DNA of 64,000 bases, from contig NZ_BLJO01000003.1 in the NCBI RefSeq assembly GCF_009932555.1, forward strand, positions 248,001-312,000, written 5' to 3'. A program made the position numbers and the translations under genes. The notes below the pieces were generated by a model, which was not told the origin of the DNA, ran no database searches, and worked only from the letters and a program-made list of their open reading frames with translations. The stretch is from Steroidobacter agaridevorans (GTDB lineage: Bacteria > Pseudomonadota > Gammaproteobacteria > Steroidobacterales > Steroidobacteraceae). Position 1 is the first letter of the stretch. Every line of letters begins with the position of its first letter. Below are positions 50,048-58,926 of the stretch, piece after piece.

Positions 50048-50880
50048 TGCGGCGCTTTGAAAACAAAACCGTGGTCGTCACCGGCTCCGGTCGCGACAAA
50101 GGCCTCGGCCAGGCCATCCTGCAACGCTTCGCCGACGAGGGCGCGAACTGCGTCGTTTCCGACCTGGGCGCGCCCGCTCAGCACATGGGCGCAGGCGACA
50201 TCGGCACGACGGCGGAGATGGAAAAGATTGCGAGCGAGCTACGTCAGCGTGGCGCCAGGGTCGCCACCATTCCCTGCGACGTGCGTTCCGAGCAGAGCTG
50301 CGAAGCACTGGCTCAGAAAGCGGTCGAAGCATTTGGATCGCTCGACATCTGGGTGAACAACGCGGGCATTGGCTACATCATGAAGCCGCTGCTGGAAACC
50401 ACTGCTAGCGAATGGGACGCAGTGCTCGGCGTGAACCTGTCCGGCGCGTTCTTCGGCACGAAGGCCGCGGCGCGCGTGATGATCAAGCAGGGGCGGGGCG
50501 GACGCATCATCAATATCGCGAGCCAGGCTGCGAAGTCCGGCTTTCCTCACATGGCGCCGTACACCAGCTCCAAGCACGGCATGGTCGGTCTGACTCGATC
50601 CACGGCTATCGAGCTGGGCACCCACGGCATTACCGTCAACGCGGTGTGTCCGAATCACGTGACGACCGGCCTCGGCGCCAAACAGAACGAGTACTTCTCG
50701 AAGCTGCTCGGCTTCCCGAGCGTCGAGGCTTACATCGAGAACATGAAGCGCAAAAATCCGCTCGGCCGGCCGGGGTTCGCGAGCGACACCGCGGCGGCCT
50801 GCGCGTGGCTCGCTTCCGACGATGCCGTGTATGTGACGGGCGAATCGCTCAATGTTTCCGGCGGCGAGGAGATGCACTGA
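50047..50880 (+). CDS. Short-chain dehydrogenase/reductase
   Basis: A 277-residue classical SDR. Seen: VVVTGSGRDKGLGQAI (dinucleotide loop), CDVRSE, NNAGIGYI, and catalytic Ser and YxxxK in IASQAAKSGFPHMAPYTSSKHG. The insert GRDKG in the first loop is slightly unusual, and 3-ketoacyl reductase-like SDRs of CoA pathways are comparable. It probably oxidises a hydroxy intermediate. Coupled on both sides by 1-bp overlaps (TAATG and TGATG). Confidence 0.94.
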   Translation: MRRFENKTVVVTGSGRDKGLGQAILQRFADEGANCVVSDLGAPAQHMGAGDIGTTAEMEKIASELRQRGARVATIPCDVRSEQSCEALAQKAVEAFGSLDIWVNNAGIGYIMKPLLETTASEWDAVLGVNLSGAFFGTKAAARVMIKQGRGGRIINIASQAAKSGFPHMAPYTSSKHGMVGLTRSTAIELGTHGITVNAVCPNHVTTGLGAKQNEYFSKLLGFPSVEAYIENMKRKNPLGRPGFASDTAAACAWLASDDAVYVTGESLNVSGGEEMH

Positions 50881-51746
50881 TGCAGGAAGAACGCATCGAG
50901 TGGCCGAATGGCGCGAAGCTCGCGCTGTCGATCGTCGTCAACGTCGAAGAAGGGTCGGAGATGACGGTCGCCCGCGGCGACAAGGGCATGGAGCCGGTCG
51001 ACGAGTTGGGCATTCATCTCAAACTGCCCATCCGCAACTATGGCAACGAGTCGAATTATCTCTACGGCATCAAGGCCGGCGCGCCGCGCATCGTCAAGTT
51101 GCTGCGCAACTATGGTGTGAAGGCGAGCTGGACGGTTGCGGCGCTCAGCCTCGAGAACCATCCCGAGATCGCAAAGGCCATTGCCGAGCTCGGCCATGAG
51201 CCGGTCAGTCACGGCTGGCGCTGGATTCATCAGTTCAAGATGAATGAGGCCGACGAGCGTGAGTTCATCCGCAAAGCCGTGGCTTCGATTCAAAAGACCG
51301 TGGGCGTGCGACCGATGGGCTGGCTCAGCCGCTATCTGCATACGGACAACACTCGCCGACTGTTGATCGAGGAAGGCTTCAGCTATCACATGGACGATTA
51401 CTCCGGTGACGTGCCGTTCTGGGATCGCACCACCGTGCCGGGCAAGCCCATCGCGATCGTGCCGTATCAGCTCGACACCAACGACATGAAGATGTGGATC
51501 GATCCCGCCATGTCGCCGACCCAGTGGCTCGACTATGCCAGGCAATGCTTCGACCAGCTGTATCGCGAAGGCGAGGCCGGCTTTCCGAAGATGATGTCGC
51601 TCGGCCTGCATCTGCGCATCATCGGCCGGCCGGGTCGCATCTGGGCGCTCGAAGAGTTCCTGAAGTACGCGACGGCGAAGCGCGACGTGTGGATCACGAC
51701 GCGACAGGAGATCGCCCAGCACTTCGCGAAGGTGAGCCCGCCGTGA
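50880..51746 (+). CDS. Polysaccharide deacetylase-fold hydrolase, PuuE-like (third copy)
   Basis: A 288-residue cytoplasmic protein close to PuuE-type allantoinases. Seen: ALSIVVNVEEGSEMTV (the acidic NxEEG motif of that group), GHEPVSHGWRWIHQF (metal His region), and MSLGLHLRIIGRPGR (late His). Metal-dependent opening of a cyclic ureide, amide or imide is the family-based expectation. It is nearer to PuuE than the two copies at 24-25.8 kb. It overlaps the SDR (TGATG) and the enoyl-CoA hydratase (GTGA). Confidence 0.92.
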   Translation: MQEERIEWPNGAKLALSIVVNVEEGSEMTVARGDKGMEPVDELGIHLKLPIRNYGNESNYLYGIKAGAPRIVKLLRNYGVKASWTVAALSLENHPEIAKAIAELGHEPVSHGWRWIHQFKMNEADEREFIRKAVASIQKTVGVRPMGWLSRYLHTDNTRRLLIEEGFSYHMDDYSGDVPFWDRTTVPGKPIAIVPYQLDTNDMKMWIDPAMSPTQWLDYARQCFDQLYREGEAGFPKMMSLGLHLRIIGRPGRIWALEEFLKYATAKRDVWITTRQEIAQHFAKVSPP

Positions 51747-52507
51747 CGGTGCGACTCGAAAAGCAGGGAGCGATTGCCCGGCTCGTCATCGACCGAGCCG
51801 CGAAGCGTAATGCGATCACGCAGGCGATGTGGGACCTGTTTCCATCGCTGCTCGACGAGGCGATGAAGGACGCTGCCATCAAGGTCGTGATCCTGCAGTC
51901 CGCGGTGGATGGCGTGTTCTCCGCCGGCGCTGACATTTCCGAGTTCGCGACGGGAGCGCTCGATCCGGCGTGGCAGAAGATGAACCAGGCGGCGATCCGC
52001 AAGGTTCAGTACGAGCTGGCGCGTGCGCCGAAGCCCGTGATCGCACTCATCGACGGCGATTGCGTCGGCGGTGGCTGCGGCCTGGCCATCGCATGTGACA
52101 TTCGCGTCGCCAGCTCGCGGGCACGATTCGGCATCACGCCGGCGAAGCTGGGACTGGTGTACTCGCTGCACGATACGAAACTGCTGGTCGATCTGGTGGG
52201 ACAGGGGCAGGCCAAGCGCATGCTGTTCTCCGGTCAGCTGCTCGACGCGGCCGAGGCGCATCGCATCGGACTGGTGGAGATTCTGAGCGAGAACGCGGCC
52301 GGTGAAGCAGATCAGCTTGCCGACGTGATTGCGAGCAACTCGCCACAAGCGATCCGCGCGATCAAGGGCATCGTCCGTCGGATTCTCGATGGGCAACCGG
52401 ATGACGATGCATCCACCCAGCAAGTGTTCTCGGCCGCGTTCGGCAGCGAGGACTTTGCCGAGGGCGTGGCGGCTTTTCTTGCCAAGCGCAAAGCGCAATT
52501 CAAATGA
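51743..52507 (+). CDS. Enoyl-CoA hydratase/isomerase
   Basis: A 254-residue crotonase-fold protein. Seen: IDRAAKRNAITQAMW, FSAGADISEFA (oxyanion loop, GADI) and ALIDGDCVGGGCGLAIACDIRVA. The second catalytic region reads PAKLGLVYSLHDTKLL, where classical hydratases have two Glu residues; the second Glu position appears as Leu/Val, so isomerase, lyase or other crotonase chemistry is possible. GTG start at 51743, 4-bp overlaps on both sides. Confidence 0.92.
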   Translation: MTVRLEKQGAIARLVIDRAAKRNAITQAMWDLFPSLLDEAMKDAAIKVVILQSAVDGVFSAGADISEFATGALDPAWQKMNQAAIRKVQYELARAPKPVIALIDGDCVGGGCGLAIACDIRVASSRARFGITPAKLGLVYSLHDTKLLVDLVGQGQAKRMLFSGQLLDAAEAHRIGLVEILSENAAGEADQLADVIASNSPQAIRAIKGIVRRILDGQPDDDASTQQVFSAAFGSEDFAEGVAAFLAKRKAQFK

Positions 52508-53409
52508 GCAACTATTTGACTCACGGCCGCATCGTGGGCGGCGTCGTCACCACGCCGGATCTCGATGCCGCCCTGGCCGACTATCACGAGCGCTTGGGGC
52601 TCGAGCTCGTCGATCATGGTCCGCTTACGGCGGATCTCGCGGCGAGTTGGGGTTGTCCGCGCAGCGCCGGCGCGAAGATGGCGACGCTGCAGCCGAAGAG
52701 CGGCGCGCATTGTTTCATTCGTCTGGTCGAAGCGCCGTTGCCGGCGGATTTTCACCCGACGCGCACTTACGGGTGGGCGGCCTATGAGCTGACGGTTCAA
52801 GAAGTCTTCGGCTGGCCCGGACGATTGCAAGGCAGCGGCTTCGACGTTGTCGGTCCGCCGAAGGCGCTCGAGGGCTTGCCGTATTTCATTCCGATGCAGG
52901 TGCTGGGGCGCGGTCGGGAAATGATTTATTTGAATGAAGTCGCGGAGAACACGCCGACTTCGGATTTGCCCAAGGCCAACTCGCTGACAGATCACATCTT
53001 CATCGTGATCCTTGCGACTCCAAACCGCGACGCGACGGTGCAGTGGTATGAGCACCTGCTGCAGCTGGATGTGGGCAGCAGCTACACGCTCGCATACTCG
53101 ATGATCAACAACGCCTTCGGTCTGCCGAAGGATCATCGCAGCACCATCACGATGGTGCAGAAGGGGCGCTTGCCGATCGTCGAAGTCGATGATTATCCGG
53201 AAAGCGCGACGGTTCGATCCGGACCGGAGGGCACGCTGCCGGCAGCGAATGCCCTGGTCACGCTCGCGGTGAACGACCTCGACGCACTGCCGCTGGAATA
53301 TATCGAAGCGCCCGTGCATCGCTCGGGGCCGGTATATGGCGGGCGTCGCGCGGCGACAGTTCGAGGCCCCGCAGGGGAGCTGCTCGAGCTGCTCGAGATC
53401 GGTCGCTAA
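52504..53409 (+). CDS. Two-domain VOC/glyoxalase-fold protein
   Basis: A 301-residue cytoplasmic protein with two VOC modules (about 5-130 and 155-295). The first begins HGRIVGGVVTTPDLDAALADYHERLGLEL; the second begins LTDHIFIVILATPNRDATVQWYEHLL with a His that could bind metal, and LLELLEIG near the end supplies a candidate Glu. VOC proteins include dioxygenases, epimerases and glyoxalases. It overlaps the hydratase gene as ATGA. Role unclear; methylmalonyl-CoA epimerase-like or ring-cleavage chemistry are options. Confidence 0.9.
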   Translation: MSNYLTHGRIVGGVVTTPDLDAALADYHERLGLELVDHGPLTADLAASWGCPRSAGAKMATLQPKSGAHCFIRLVEAPLPADFHPTRTYGWAAYELTVQEVFGWPGRLQGSGFDVVGPPKALEGLPYFIPMQVLGRGREMIYLNEVAENTPTSDLPKANSLTDHIFIVILATPNRDATVQWYEHLLQLDVGSSYTLAYSMINNAFGLPKDHRSTITMVQKGRLPIVEVDDYPESATVRSGPEGTLPAANALVTLAVNDLDALPLEYIEAPVHRSGPVYGGRRAATVRGPAGELLELLEIGR

Positions 53410-53439
53410 ACGCCACGACACTTATCACGAAGGTCAGCC

Positions 53440-54453
53440 ATGTCCGCCGGAAATCAGGAAGTCGTACTTCGTCACTCACCGCAGGCTCGGCCGGTTGCGG
53501 CGGACTTCGCGTTAGTCGAGCGGCCCGTGCCGGCCGCAGCGCCACGCGGTGGGCTGCGTGTGCGTGTTATCGCGTTGTCGCTCGATCCGTATCTCGGCTC
53601 CCGAATGCGTGGCAAGCACATGGGTGAACCGGCGCCTGCGCCAGGTGCTTCGCTGCCGGGCTCGGCAGTTGCTGAAGTGCTCGATTCGGATCACCCGGAC
53701 TTTGCGCGTGGCGACTATGTCGTCGCGGAGACCGGTTGGACGAACATTGCCGCGATTCCTGCGAGTGGCGCTCGGAAAGTCGATCCGACGCTACCGTTAA
53801 CGGCGCATCTCGGCGTGCTTGGCATGCCGGGTCTGTCGGCTTGGGTGGGTATCACTCAACTGGCGAAAGCCAAAGAAGGCGATGTGCTTACTGTCGATGC
53901 CGCTGCTGGAACCGTGGGCGGCGTGGCAGGGCAGATCGTGCGTGCGCTGGGTGGACGAGCCATTGGCATTGCCGGTGGGCCGGAGAAATGCGCGCTCGTC
54001 ACGCAACGCTACCGCTTCGATGCCTGCATCGACTATCGCACCGAGAACTGGGCGGCCGCACTCAAGCAAGCGGTCGGCGAAGGCTCGACCATTCATTTCG
54101 AAAACGTCGGACTCGCGGTTTACGAGAAGGCGTTTCCGCTGCTACGTTTGTATGGACGCGTCGTTCTATGCGGCCTGGCCGACCATTACCACTCGGATGG
54201 GCCGCCCGCTGCATATCCGCTCGGCGCGGTGATGGGCAAGCGTGCGACGGTCATGGGCATGGTCGTCTATGACTATTTCAACCGACATCCCGAATGGGTG
54301 CAGCTCGGCTCGCGTTGGCTGCGTGAGGACAAGCTCGTTCAAGTCGATGACATTTCCGACGGACTGGCCAGCGCACCCGCGCAGTTCGAGCGCATGGTGC
54401 GCGGCCAGCATCTCGGCAAGGCGTTGGTCCGCATCGGCCCGGACAAGGCCTAG
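53440..54453 (+). CDS. Zinc-independent NADPH-dependent MDR reductase (PTGR/CurA-like)
   Basis: A 337-residue medium-chain reductase lacking structural zinc Cys clusters. Seen: LSLDPYLGSRMRG near the N-terminus (typical of the leukotriene B4 dehydrogenase/alkenal reductase group), the cofactor loop AAAGTVGGVAGQIVRALGG, and FENVGLAVYEKAFPLL. Such enzymes reduce alpha,beta-unsaturated carbonyls. It follows the VOC gene after 30 bp and ends the operon. Its stop shares a CTAG with the convergent gene's stop. Confidence 0.94.
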   Translation: MSAGNQEVVLRHSPQARPVAADFALVERPVPAAAPRGGLRVRVIALSLDPYLGSRMRGKHMGEPAPAPGASLPGSAVAEVLDSDHPDFARGDYVVAETGWTNIAAIPASGARKVDPTLPLTAHLGVLGMPGLSAWVGITQLAKAKEGDVLTVDAAAGTVGGVAGQIVRALGGRAIGIAGGPEKCALVTQRYRFDACIDYRTENWAAALKQAVGEGSTIHFENVGLAVYEKAFPLLRLYGRVVLCGLADHYHSDGPPAAYPLGAVMGKRATVMGMVVYDYFNRHPEWVQLGSRWLREDKLVQVDDISDGLASAPAQFERMVRGQHLGKALVRIGPDKA

Positions 54454-55019
54454 TCCGCGGTCTGCTTGTTACAAGTCACGAGCTTGTTCCAATCGGCGAA
54501 GTAGCCGTCCGGGTTGTGCTCCCACGCCCATACGTGCAACTCATAAAACGCGGGCAATCCGTAACGATTCGGCTCGCCGACAAAATTCATCAAGTGGCCG
54601 TCGACGGACGGCGGTTCGCCGTTCGGATGTTTGTCGGCCCAATCGTCCGCGATCACGATGAACTCCACGCCGACCAGGCGCGTGTCGCCACCCGACAGCG
54701 GTTCGTAGATCAACAATTCAGGCTCGTCGCCCTTGACCTCGCCGTCGCCGATGCGCGCCGGCAACCCGAAGTGCACGCCCATGGCGCCGAAGTTCGGGCC
54801 ACTGACACAGGTTGTCGCTGCGACCCAGCCCTGGTTGAGCGCGACGTTCAAATTCTTGAACTGCTCTGTCGCTCGTTTCACTTTCTCGACGAGCGGCGCG
54901 GAGCCGCTGCTGGTCAAGGCGCGATCCGCATTGTCGGTCGCAGGCTGGTCGGCCGCCGAGGCCAGCAGCGGCAAACCCATAAGCGCGCCGACGAGTAATG
55001 GACGCTGAAACGTAATCAT
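54450..55019 (-). CDS. Secreted hypothetical protein
   Basis: A 189-residue exported protein with signal peptide (LVGALMGLPLLASA). Conserved-looking parts include GWVAATTCVSGPNFGAMGVHF, ELLIYEPL, GVEFIVIADDWAD and FYELHVWAWEHNPDGYFADW, with two Cys that may form a disulfide. I recognise the pattern as a recurring uncharacterised periplasmic family, but have no function. ATG 55019 follows GAGGAGAG. The gene stands alone, convergent with the MDR gene. Confidence 0.85.
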   Translation of the reverse strand: MITFQRPLLVGALMGLPLLASAADQPATDNADRALTSSGSAPLVEKVKRATEQFKNLNVALNQGWVAATTCVSGPNFGAMGVHFGLPARIGDGEVKGDEPELLIYEPLSGGDTRLVGVEFIVIADDWADKHPNGEPPSVDGHLMNFVGEPNRYGLPAFYELHVWAWEHNPDGYFADWNKLVTCNKQTAD

Positions 55020-55149
55020 GGGGGCTCTCCTCGAATGGAGCGCCGACGATAGAACTGCGCGCTTGTGATTTATAGGGTGGACTTACCTATATTGGGAATG
55101 CCCTTTGTACGCTGATGTTCATCTCTTGCAGGTCGTCGGTATTTCCTTT

Positions 55150-56064
55150 TCATTCCAATGCGCGTTGTTGGACTTTCCAATCGGCATTGACGCATAGCGA
55201 GCAGCGCTCGCCGACGAACATTCCTTTGCTGGCCGCCGATTCGTCACCGAGCAGTTGCCACTTGATCCACGCGACGGCGACTTCGCCGAAGGGGCCGCCG
55301 TTGTCTTCCGAATAGGTGCCGTAGTGGCCGATCGCTGGGCGCACGGCGTGGAAGACAGGGATGGCGGCGGGCATCGTTTCGAAGTCACGGAGTCCGTTCG
55401 GATGTGCGACGTCTCGAGGGCCGCCGGTGACGATCAGGACGGAACTGTGCAGCGAGGCGAAGATGGGCGCGTTGGGCTCGAGCAGGCCGCTGTTCCAGAT
55501 GCCGACGGTGGTGACACGCTTGTCGCTGGAAGCCCCGTACGCCATGAGGCCACCGCAGGACATGCCCATGACGGCGACTTTGCTCATGTCGAGCTTGTCG
55601 AAGTAACGACTGGTTTGTTCCTTGTTGCGCGCTTCGATCCAGTCGAGCGCGGCGATGAGAGGAGTGCCGTCGAGCTTTAGCGAGCTGGGACTGGGACGAG
55701 CAGTGGGTTCCGTACGCTGCCCGGGTGGAATGCGTTTCTCGGCAATGGGCGGGCCGTCGGCAATGATCACGACGCCGTGCGAGGCGATTTCGGCGAGAAA
55801 CTCAGCGAAGAGCAGACCGGATTTCTTGCAGGCGCCGTTCGCCCACGCCATGACGGGATGTTTGATCGCACCCAGTTTGGCGGGGCGGTAGATGGTGTGG
55901 GTCGAGAGCGATGGATCGTGCTCAACGACCACGCCGTATTCGCCGGAGGGTGGCTTGCCGATCAGGTCGGCATCGATGGTTTTCACGTTCGCCGTATCGC
56001 TGGCCGCCGCGGTTGCGGCAAGGAGAGCAATTGAAGTCGATGCAAGCAGAACTCTGATGCTCAT
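55150..56064 (-). CDS. Secreted alpha/beta hydrolase (PET-hydrolase/dienelactone-like)
   Basis: A 304-residue exported hydrolase (signal LLASTSIALLAATAAAS). Seen: YRPAKLGAIKHPVMAWANGAC (oxyanion region), IASHGVVIIADGPP, nucleophile elbow GMSCGGLMAYG, and a C-terminal His in AIGHYGTYSEDNGG. The fold group includes polyester/chlorophyllase-like and dienelactone-type hydrolases. The start at 56064 (MSIRVLL) has GGTGA upstream; GTG 56076 lies inside the receptor gene. It follows the TonB receptor by 5 bp and is cotranscribed with it. Confidence 0.9.
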   Translation of the reverse strand: MSIRVLLASTSIALLAATAAASDTANVKTIDADLIGKPPSGEYGVVVEHDPSLSTHTIYRPAKLGAIKHPVMAWANGACKKSGLLFAEFLAEIASHGVVIIADGPPIAEKRIPPGQRTEPTARPSPSSLKLDGTPLIAALDWIEARNKEQTSRYFDKLDMSKVAVMGMSCGGLMAYGASSDKRVTTVGIWNSGLLEPNAPIFASLHSSVLIVTGGPRDVAHPNGLRDFETMPAAIPVFHAVRPAIGHYGTYSEDNGGPFGEVAVAWIKWQLLGDESAASKGMFVGERCSLCVNADWKVQQRALE

Positions 56065-56069
56065 GAGAT

Positions 56070-58715
56070 TCACCACGTTTTGCGAACGCTCACCGCGAAC
56101 AACCGTCCGATCGGGCTCGTCGACTGCGGATCATATCCACCGGAGATATTCACAAACGGCGGATCCTCATCCGCGAGGTTCTGCACATCCAACGAAAGCG
56201 ACAGTCCCTCCGACACCTGCGACAGCTCATATCCAACGTGCAGATCCACTGTCTTGTACGCGTCGATACTGCGAGGAACCGTAACGCCAACCTGATCGTA
56301 CGAGCTCACATAGTTGACAAACGCCACCGCGCTGAATTCATTCCGCCGCCAGCCGAGTTCGGCGCGGCCGCGGAAGCGTTGGGGGAAGTTGAGGGTGCTG
56401 ACGACGTCCACTTGGGGCGCGCCGGGAGCCTGGGAGGTGGTGAGCTCGGTGAAGTAGGAACCGTTGAAGCCCGCGCTCAGTTGACCGCCGGCCAGGTCCC
56501 AGTCGTAGTTGATGGCTGCATCGATGCCGTTCGCAATCGTTTGACCCAGGTTCTGCCGACGGCCGTCCTGGATATAAGTCACCGTCGCCGGATTGATGGA
56601 GGAGTTGATCGGCAAGCCTGACGCAAGCAGCGCCGCCACTTGATCCGCCGTCGGATTGAGAATGCGATAGGGCGCGTAGATCGGGTTGGTCAGCAGCCCC
56701 GAGGTGCCGCGAAGCCCGATGATCTGATTCTCATAGTCGATGCTGAAGTAAGTGAGTGACGCACGCAGGTCAGGCAGCGCTTGCGGCGTATATTCGAAGC
56801 CGGCGGACCAGGTCGTCGCCTCTTCAGCTTTCACGTCCGGATTGCCACCCGCGATGCCGATGCCTTGGCAAGTCGTTGCGGGCGGACGGTGATTGCAGGG
56901 CAGGGTGTCACCATACAAACCATAGCCGCCCGAGCGCGGATCGTTCTCGGCGAGACCGGGTGCGCGGAAGGAAGTCCCCCAGCTACCTCGGACGGCGATG
57001 TCCGAGAACGGACGCCAGGTCACGCCGATTTTTGGATTGAAGGTGTCGCCGAAGTCGCTGTACTCCTCGTAGCGTCCGGCGAGCGAAACACCCAGTTCCT
57101 GGCCGCTGCTGGAGTTGGCGCCGATGATCGGCACATAGGCTTCGGCGAACACGGCGCTCACGTCTCGAGAGATTTTGCTCGGCACGTACACAGGCGCCAC
57201 AGCGGAACCTTGATTGAGCAGGCCGTTCAATCCCTCGTCTCGATACTCGCCGCCCAGAGCCAGACGCACATCGCCGCCAGGCAACGACCACACAGGACCA
57301 TCGGCTTGCACGGCCACCACCGTCATGTCGGTGTCGCCCTGGATAATGAACATACCATTGCGGATCGCCGCGACCGTGGCGGGATTGGAAATGCCACCAC
57401 CGCCGAAGGGATTGAACGCGAGCGCGGGGTCAGTGATAGCGAGCGCAGCGTTGATGCCTCCAGGCGTGGTGTTCAGATTCTGGGTCCGGCGCACGAAGTC
57501 TTCGCTCTTGCCGTGCGCGACGTAAGTTTCCGCTTGCCAGGTAGTGGAGATATTGAAGCGCGCGCCGAACACGGCTTCCCACGACTCAGCCTCACCGGGA
57601 TTCTCCGGAATGCCGCCGTCGTTCGCAAAGTCATACTGAACGGTGATGGGGCCAGTGCCGCCGGTGGGATTGACGTAGTACGGGTTCGCACGCGTCACTG
57701 TGAGATTGGAGACGACTTGTGAATCCTGCAAAGAGAAGCTGCGCTGAGAGAAGTAACCCTCGGCGAACAAGGTGACCGCATCGCCCAGGTCTTGCGTGAC
57801 CGCGACGAACGCGCTGGTGCGTCTCAAATCGGCGAGGATGTCGCCGCGCTTCAGGTTGTCGCAGAGATTTCGCGTGTTGGGCGTGAACGAGGCGGGCGTC
57901 AGTCCCGTCCCCGTTGAGTTGGCAGGAATGGCGTAGGGAACACCGCCAACCAGAATGGTGCCGGGGGCGCATTGTTGTGAGCGCAGATCGTCGCCACCGA
58001 AGCGCCGCAGGTCGGAGGTGTAGAAATCCCTGTCTTTGCCTTCGAGCGCGCTGTGATAAGTGTGCTCGATAGCCGCCATTGCATGGCCCGTGCTCCAGCC
58101 GAAGCCGCCAATCTGCGCGACGGACCAATCGTAGTAGTCATCGGCCGCACCGTAGCGTGCCCAACTTTCCGCACCGGTGAAATCGCGTCTCGGCACGAGG
58201 TTCACCACGCCGGTGACCGCATCGGAGCCATAGATCGCAGAACCGCCGTCAGCGACGACTTCGAGGCGCTCGACGGCGATCGATGGAATGACCGACGCAT
58301 CTGTGAACTGACCTTGCGTTCCGGCCGGAGGCATGCGGCGTCCGCCGAGCAGAAGCAGCGTTGCATTCGAACCGATGCCACGCAGATTCACAGCGACGCC
58401 GCGAGTTGCGTTCGCAGCGCCGTTCTGCGCGCCCGATGCCGTTTCAGAAGCACCGAGGCCGACGATCTGCGGCAGCTTTCTGATCAAGTCACTCGTCGTC
58501 GGTGCGCCGGTTTCGACGATGACCTCGCGATCCAAAGCGATCACGGCGGAGCCAGTCGGCTCCACGCCGCGAATACGACTGCCTGTGACGACAACTTCAT
58601 TCAAGCCTTCACTGTTTGCCGCCTGCTCCTGCGCGAATGCGCGCGGTGCGCTGAACGACGCTGCAGTGAGCGCCAGAACGATCGCGTGACGAAGTGTCGA
58701 AGCGTGACTCGCCAT
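56070..58715 (-). CDS. TonB-dependent receptor
   Basis: An 881-residue outer-membrane receptor with signal peptide (TAASFSAPRAFA), TonB-box-like LNEVVVTGSRIR, plug motifs (VAVNLRGIGSNATLLLLGGRRM, GGSAIYGSDAVTGVVN) and an aromatic end (LFAVSVRKTW). It is similar in plug style to the receptor at 7.9 kb, less to that at 37.9 kb. It is divergent from the tannase gene across a 211-bp AT-richer region. The next gene is a secreted hydrolase. It probably imports phenolic or ester products released by the exported hydrolases. Confidence 0.95.
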   Translation of the reverse strand: MASHASTLRHAIVLALTAASFSAPRAFAQEQAANSEGLNEVVVTGSRIRGVEPTGSAVIALDREVIVETGAPTTSDLIRKLPQIVGLGASETASGAQNGAANATRGVAVNLRGIGSNATLLLLGGRRMPPAGTQGQFTDASVIPSIAVERLEVVADGGSAIYGSDAVTGVVNLVPRRDFTGAESWARYGAADDYYDWSVAQIGGFGWSTGHAMAAIEHTYHSALEGKDRDFYTSDLRRFGGDDLRSQQCAPGTILVGGVPYAIPANSTGTGLTPASFTPNTRNLCDNLKRGDILADLRRTSAFVAVTQDLGDAVTLFAEGYFSQRSFSLQDSQVVSNLTVTRANPYYVNPTGGTGPITVQYDFANDGGIPENPGEAESWEAVFGARFNISTTWQAETYVAHGKSEDFVRRTQNLNTTPGGINAALAITDPALAFNPFGGGGISNPATVAAIRNGMFIIQGDTDMTVVAVQADGPVWSLPGGDVRLALGGEYRDEGLNGLLNQGSAVAPVYVPSKISRDVSAVFAEAYVPIIGANSSSGQELGVSLAGRYEEYSDFGDTFNPKIGVTWRPFSDIAVRGSWGTSFRAPGLAENDPRSGGYGLYGDTLPCNHRPPATTCQGIGIAGGNPDVKAEEATTWSAGFEYTPQALPDLRASLTYFSIDYENQIIGLRGTSGLLTNPIYAPYRILNPTADQVAALLASGLPINSSINPATVTYIQDGRRQNLGQTIANGIDAAINYDWDLAGGQLSAGFNGSYFTELTTSQAPGAPQVDVVSTLNFPQRFRGRAELGWRRNEFSAVAFVNYVSSYDQVGVTVPRSIDAYKTVDLHVGYELSQVSEGLSLSLDVQNLADEDPPFVNISGGYDPQSTSPIGRLFAVSVRKTW

Positions 58716-58926
58716 GTATCCCCCGAATCATCGTTGTGTGTTCGTATCGAGCGCGAGAAGTAATAGCACAAAGAAATTTATTTTGTCTCTGTTGTCTTGA
58801 CGAACCGGACGCTGAAGAAAACAATCGTCGCGCCGCGAGGCTTGTGGCGTCGAGCCATATGAAGTTCTTATGAAGCCATCTCTGTTTACTTATGGAGAGG
58901 CGAGAAATGTTTGCAGTGGGGGTGGC
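58716..58926. promoter_or_regulatory. Divergent promoter region, receptor and tannase
   Basis: A 211-bp region of lower GC than its surroundings. On the plus strand TTGACG (58797) and a possible AACAAT box 17 nt later could serve the tannase gene. GGGGGATAC precedes the receptor ATG on the minus strand. Neither of the two operator palindromes seen elsewhere is present, so this unit is under different control. Confidence 0.4.
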
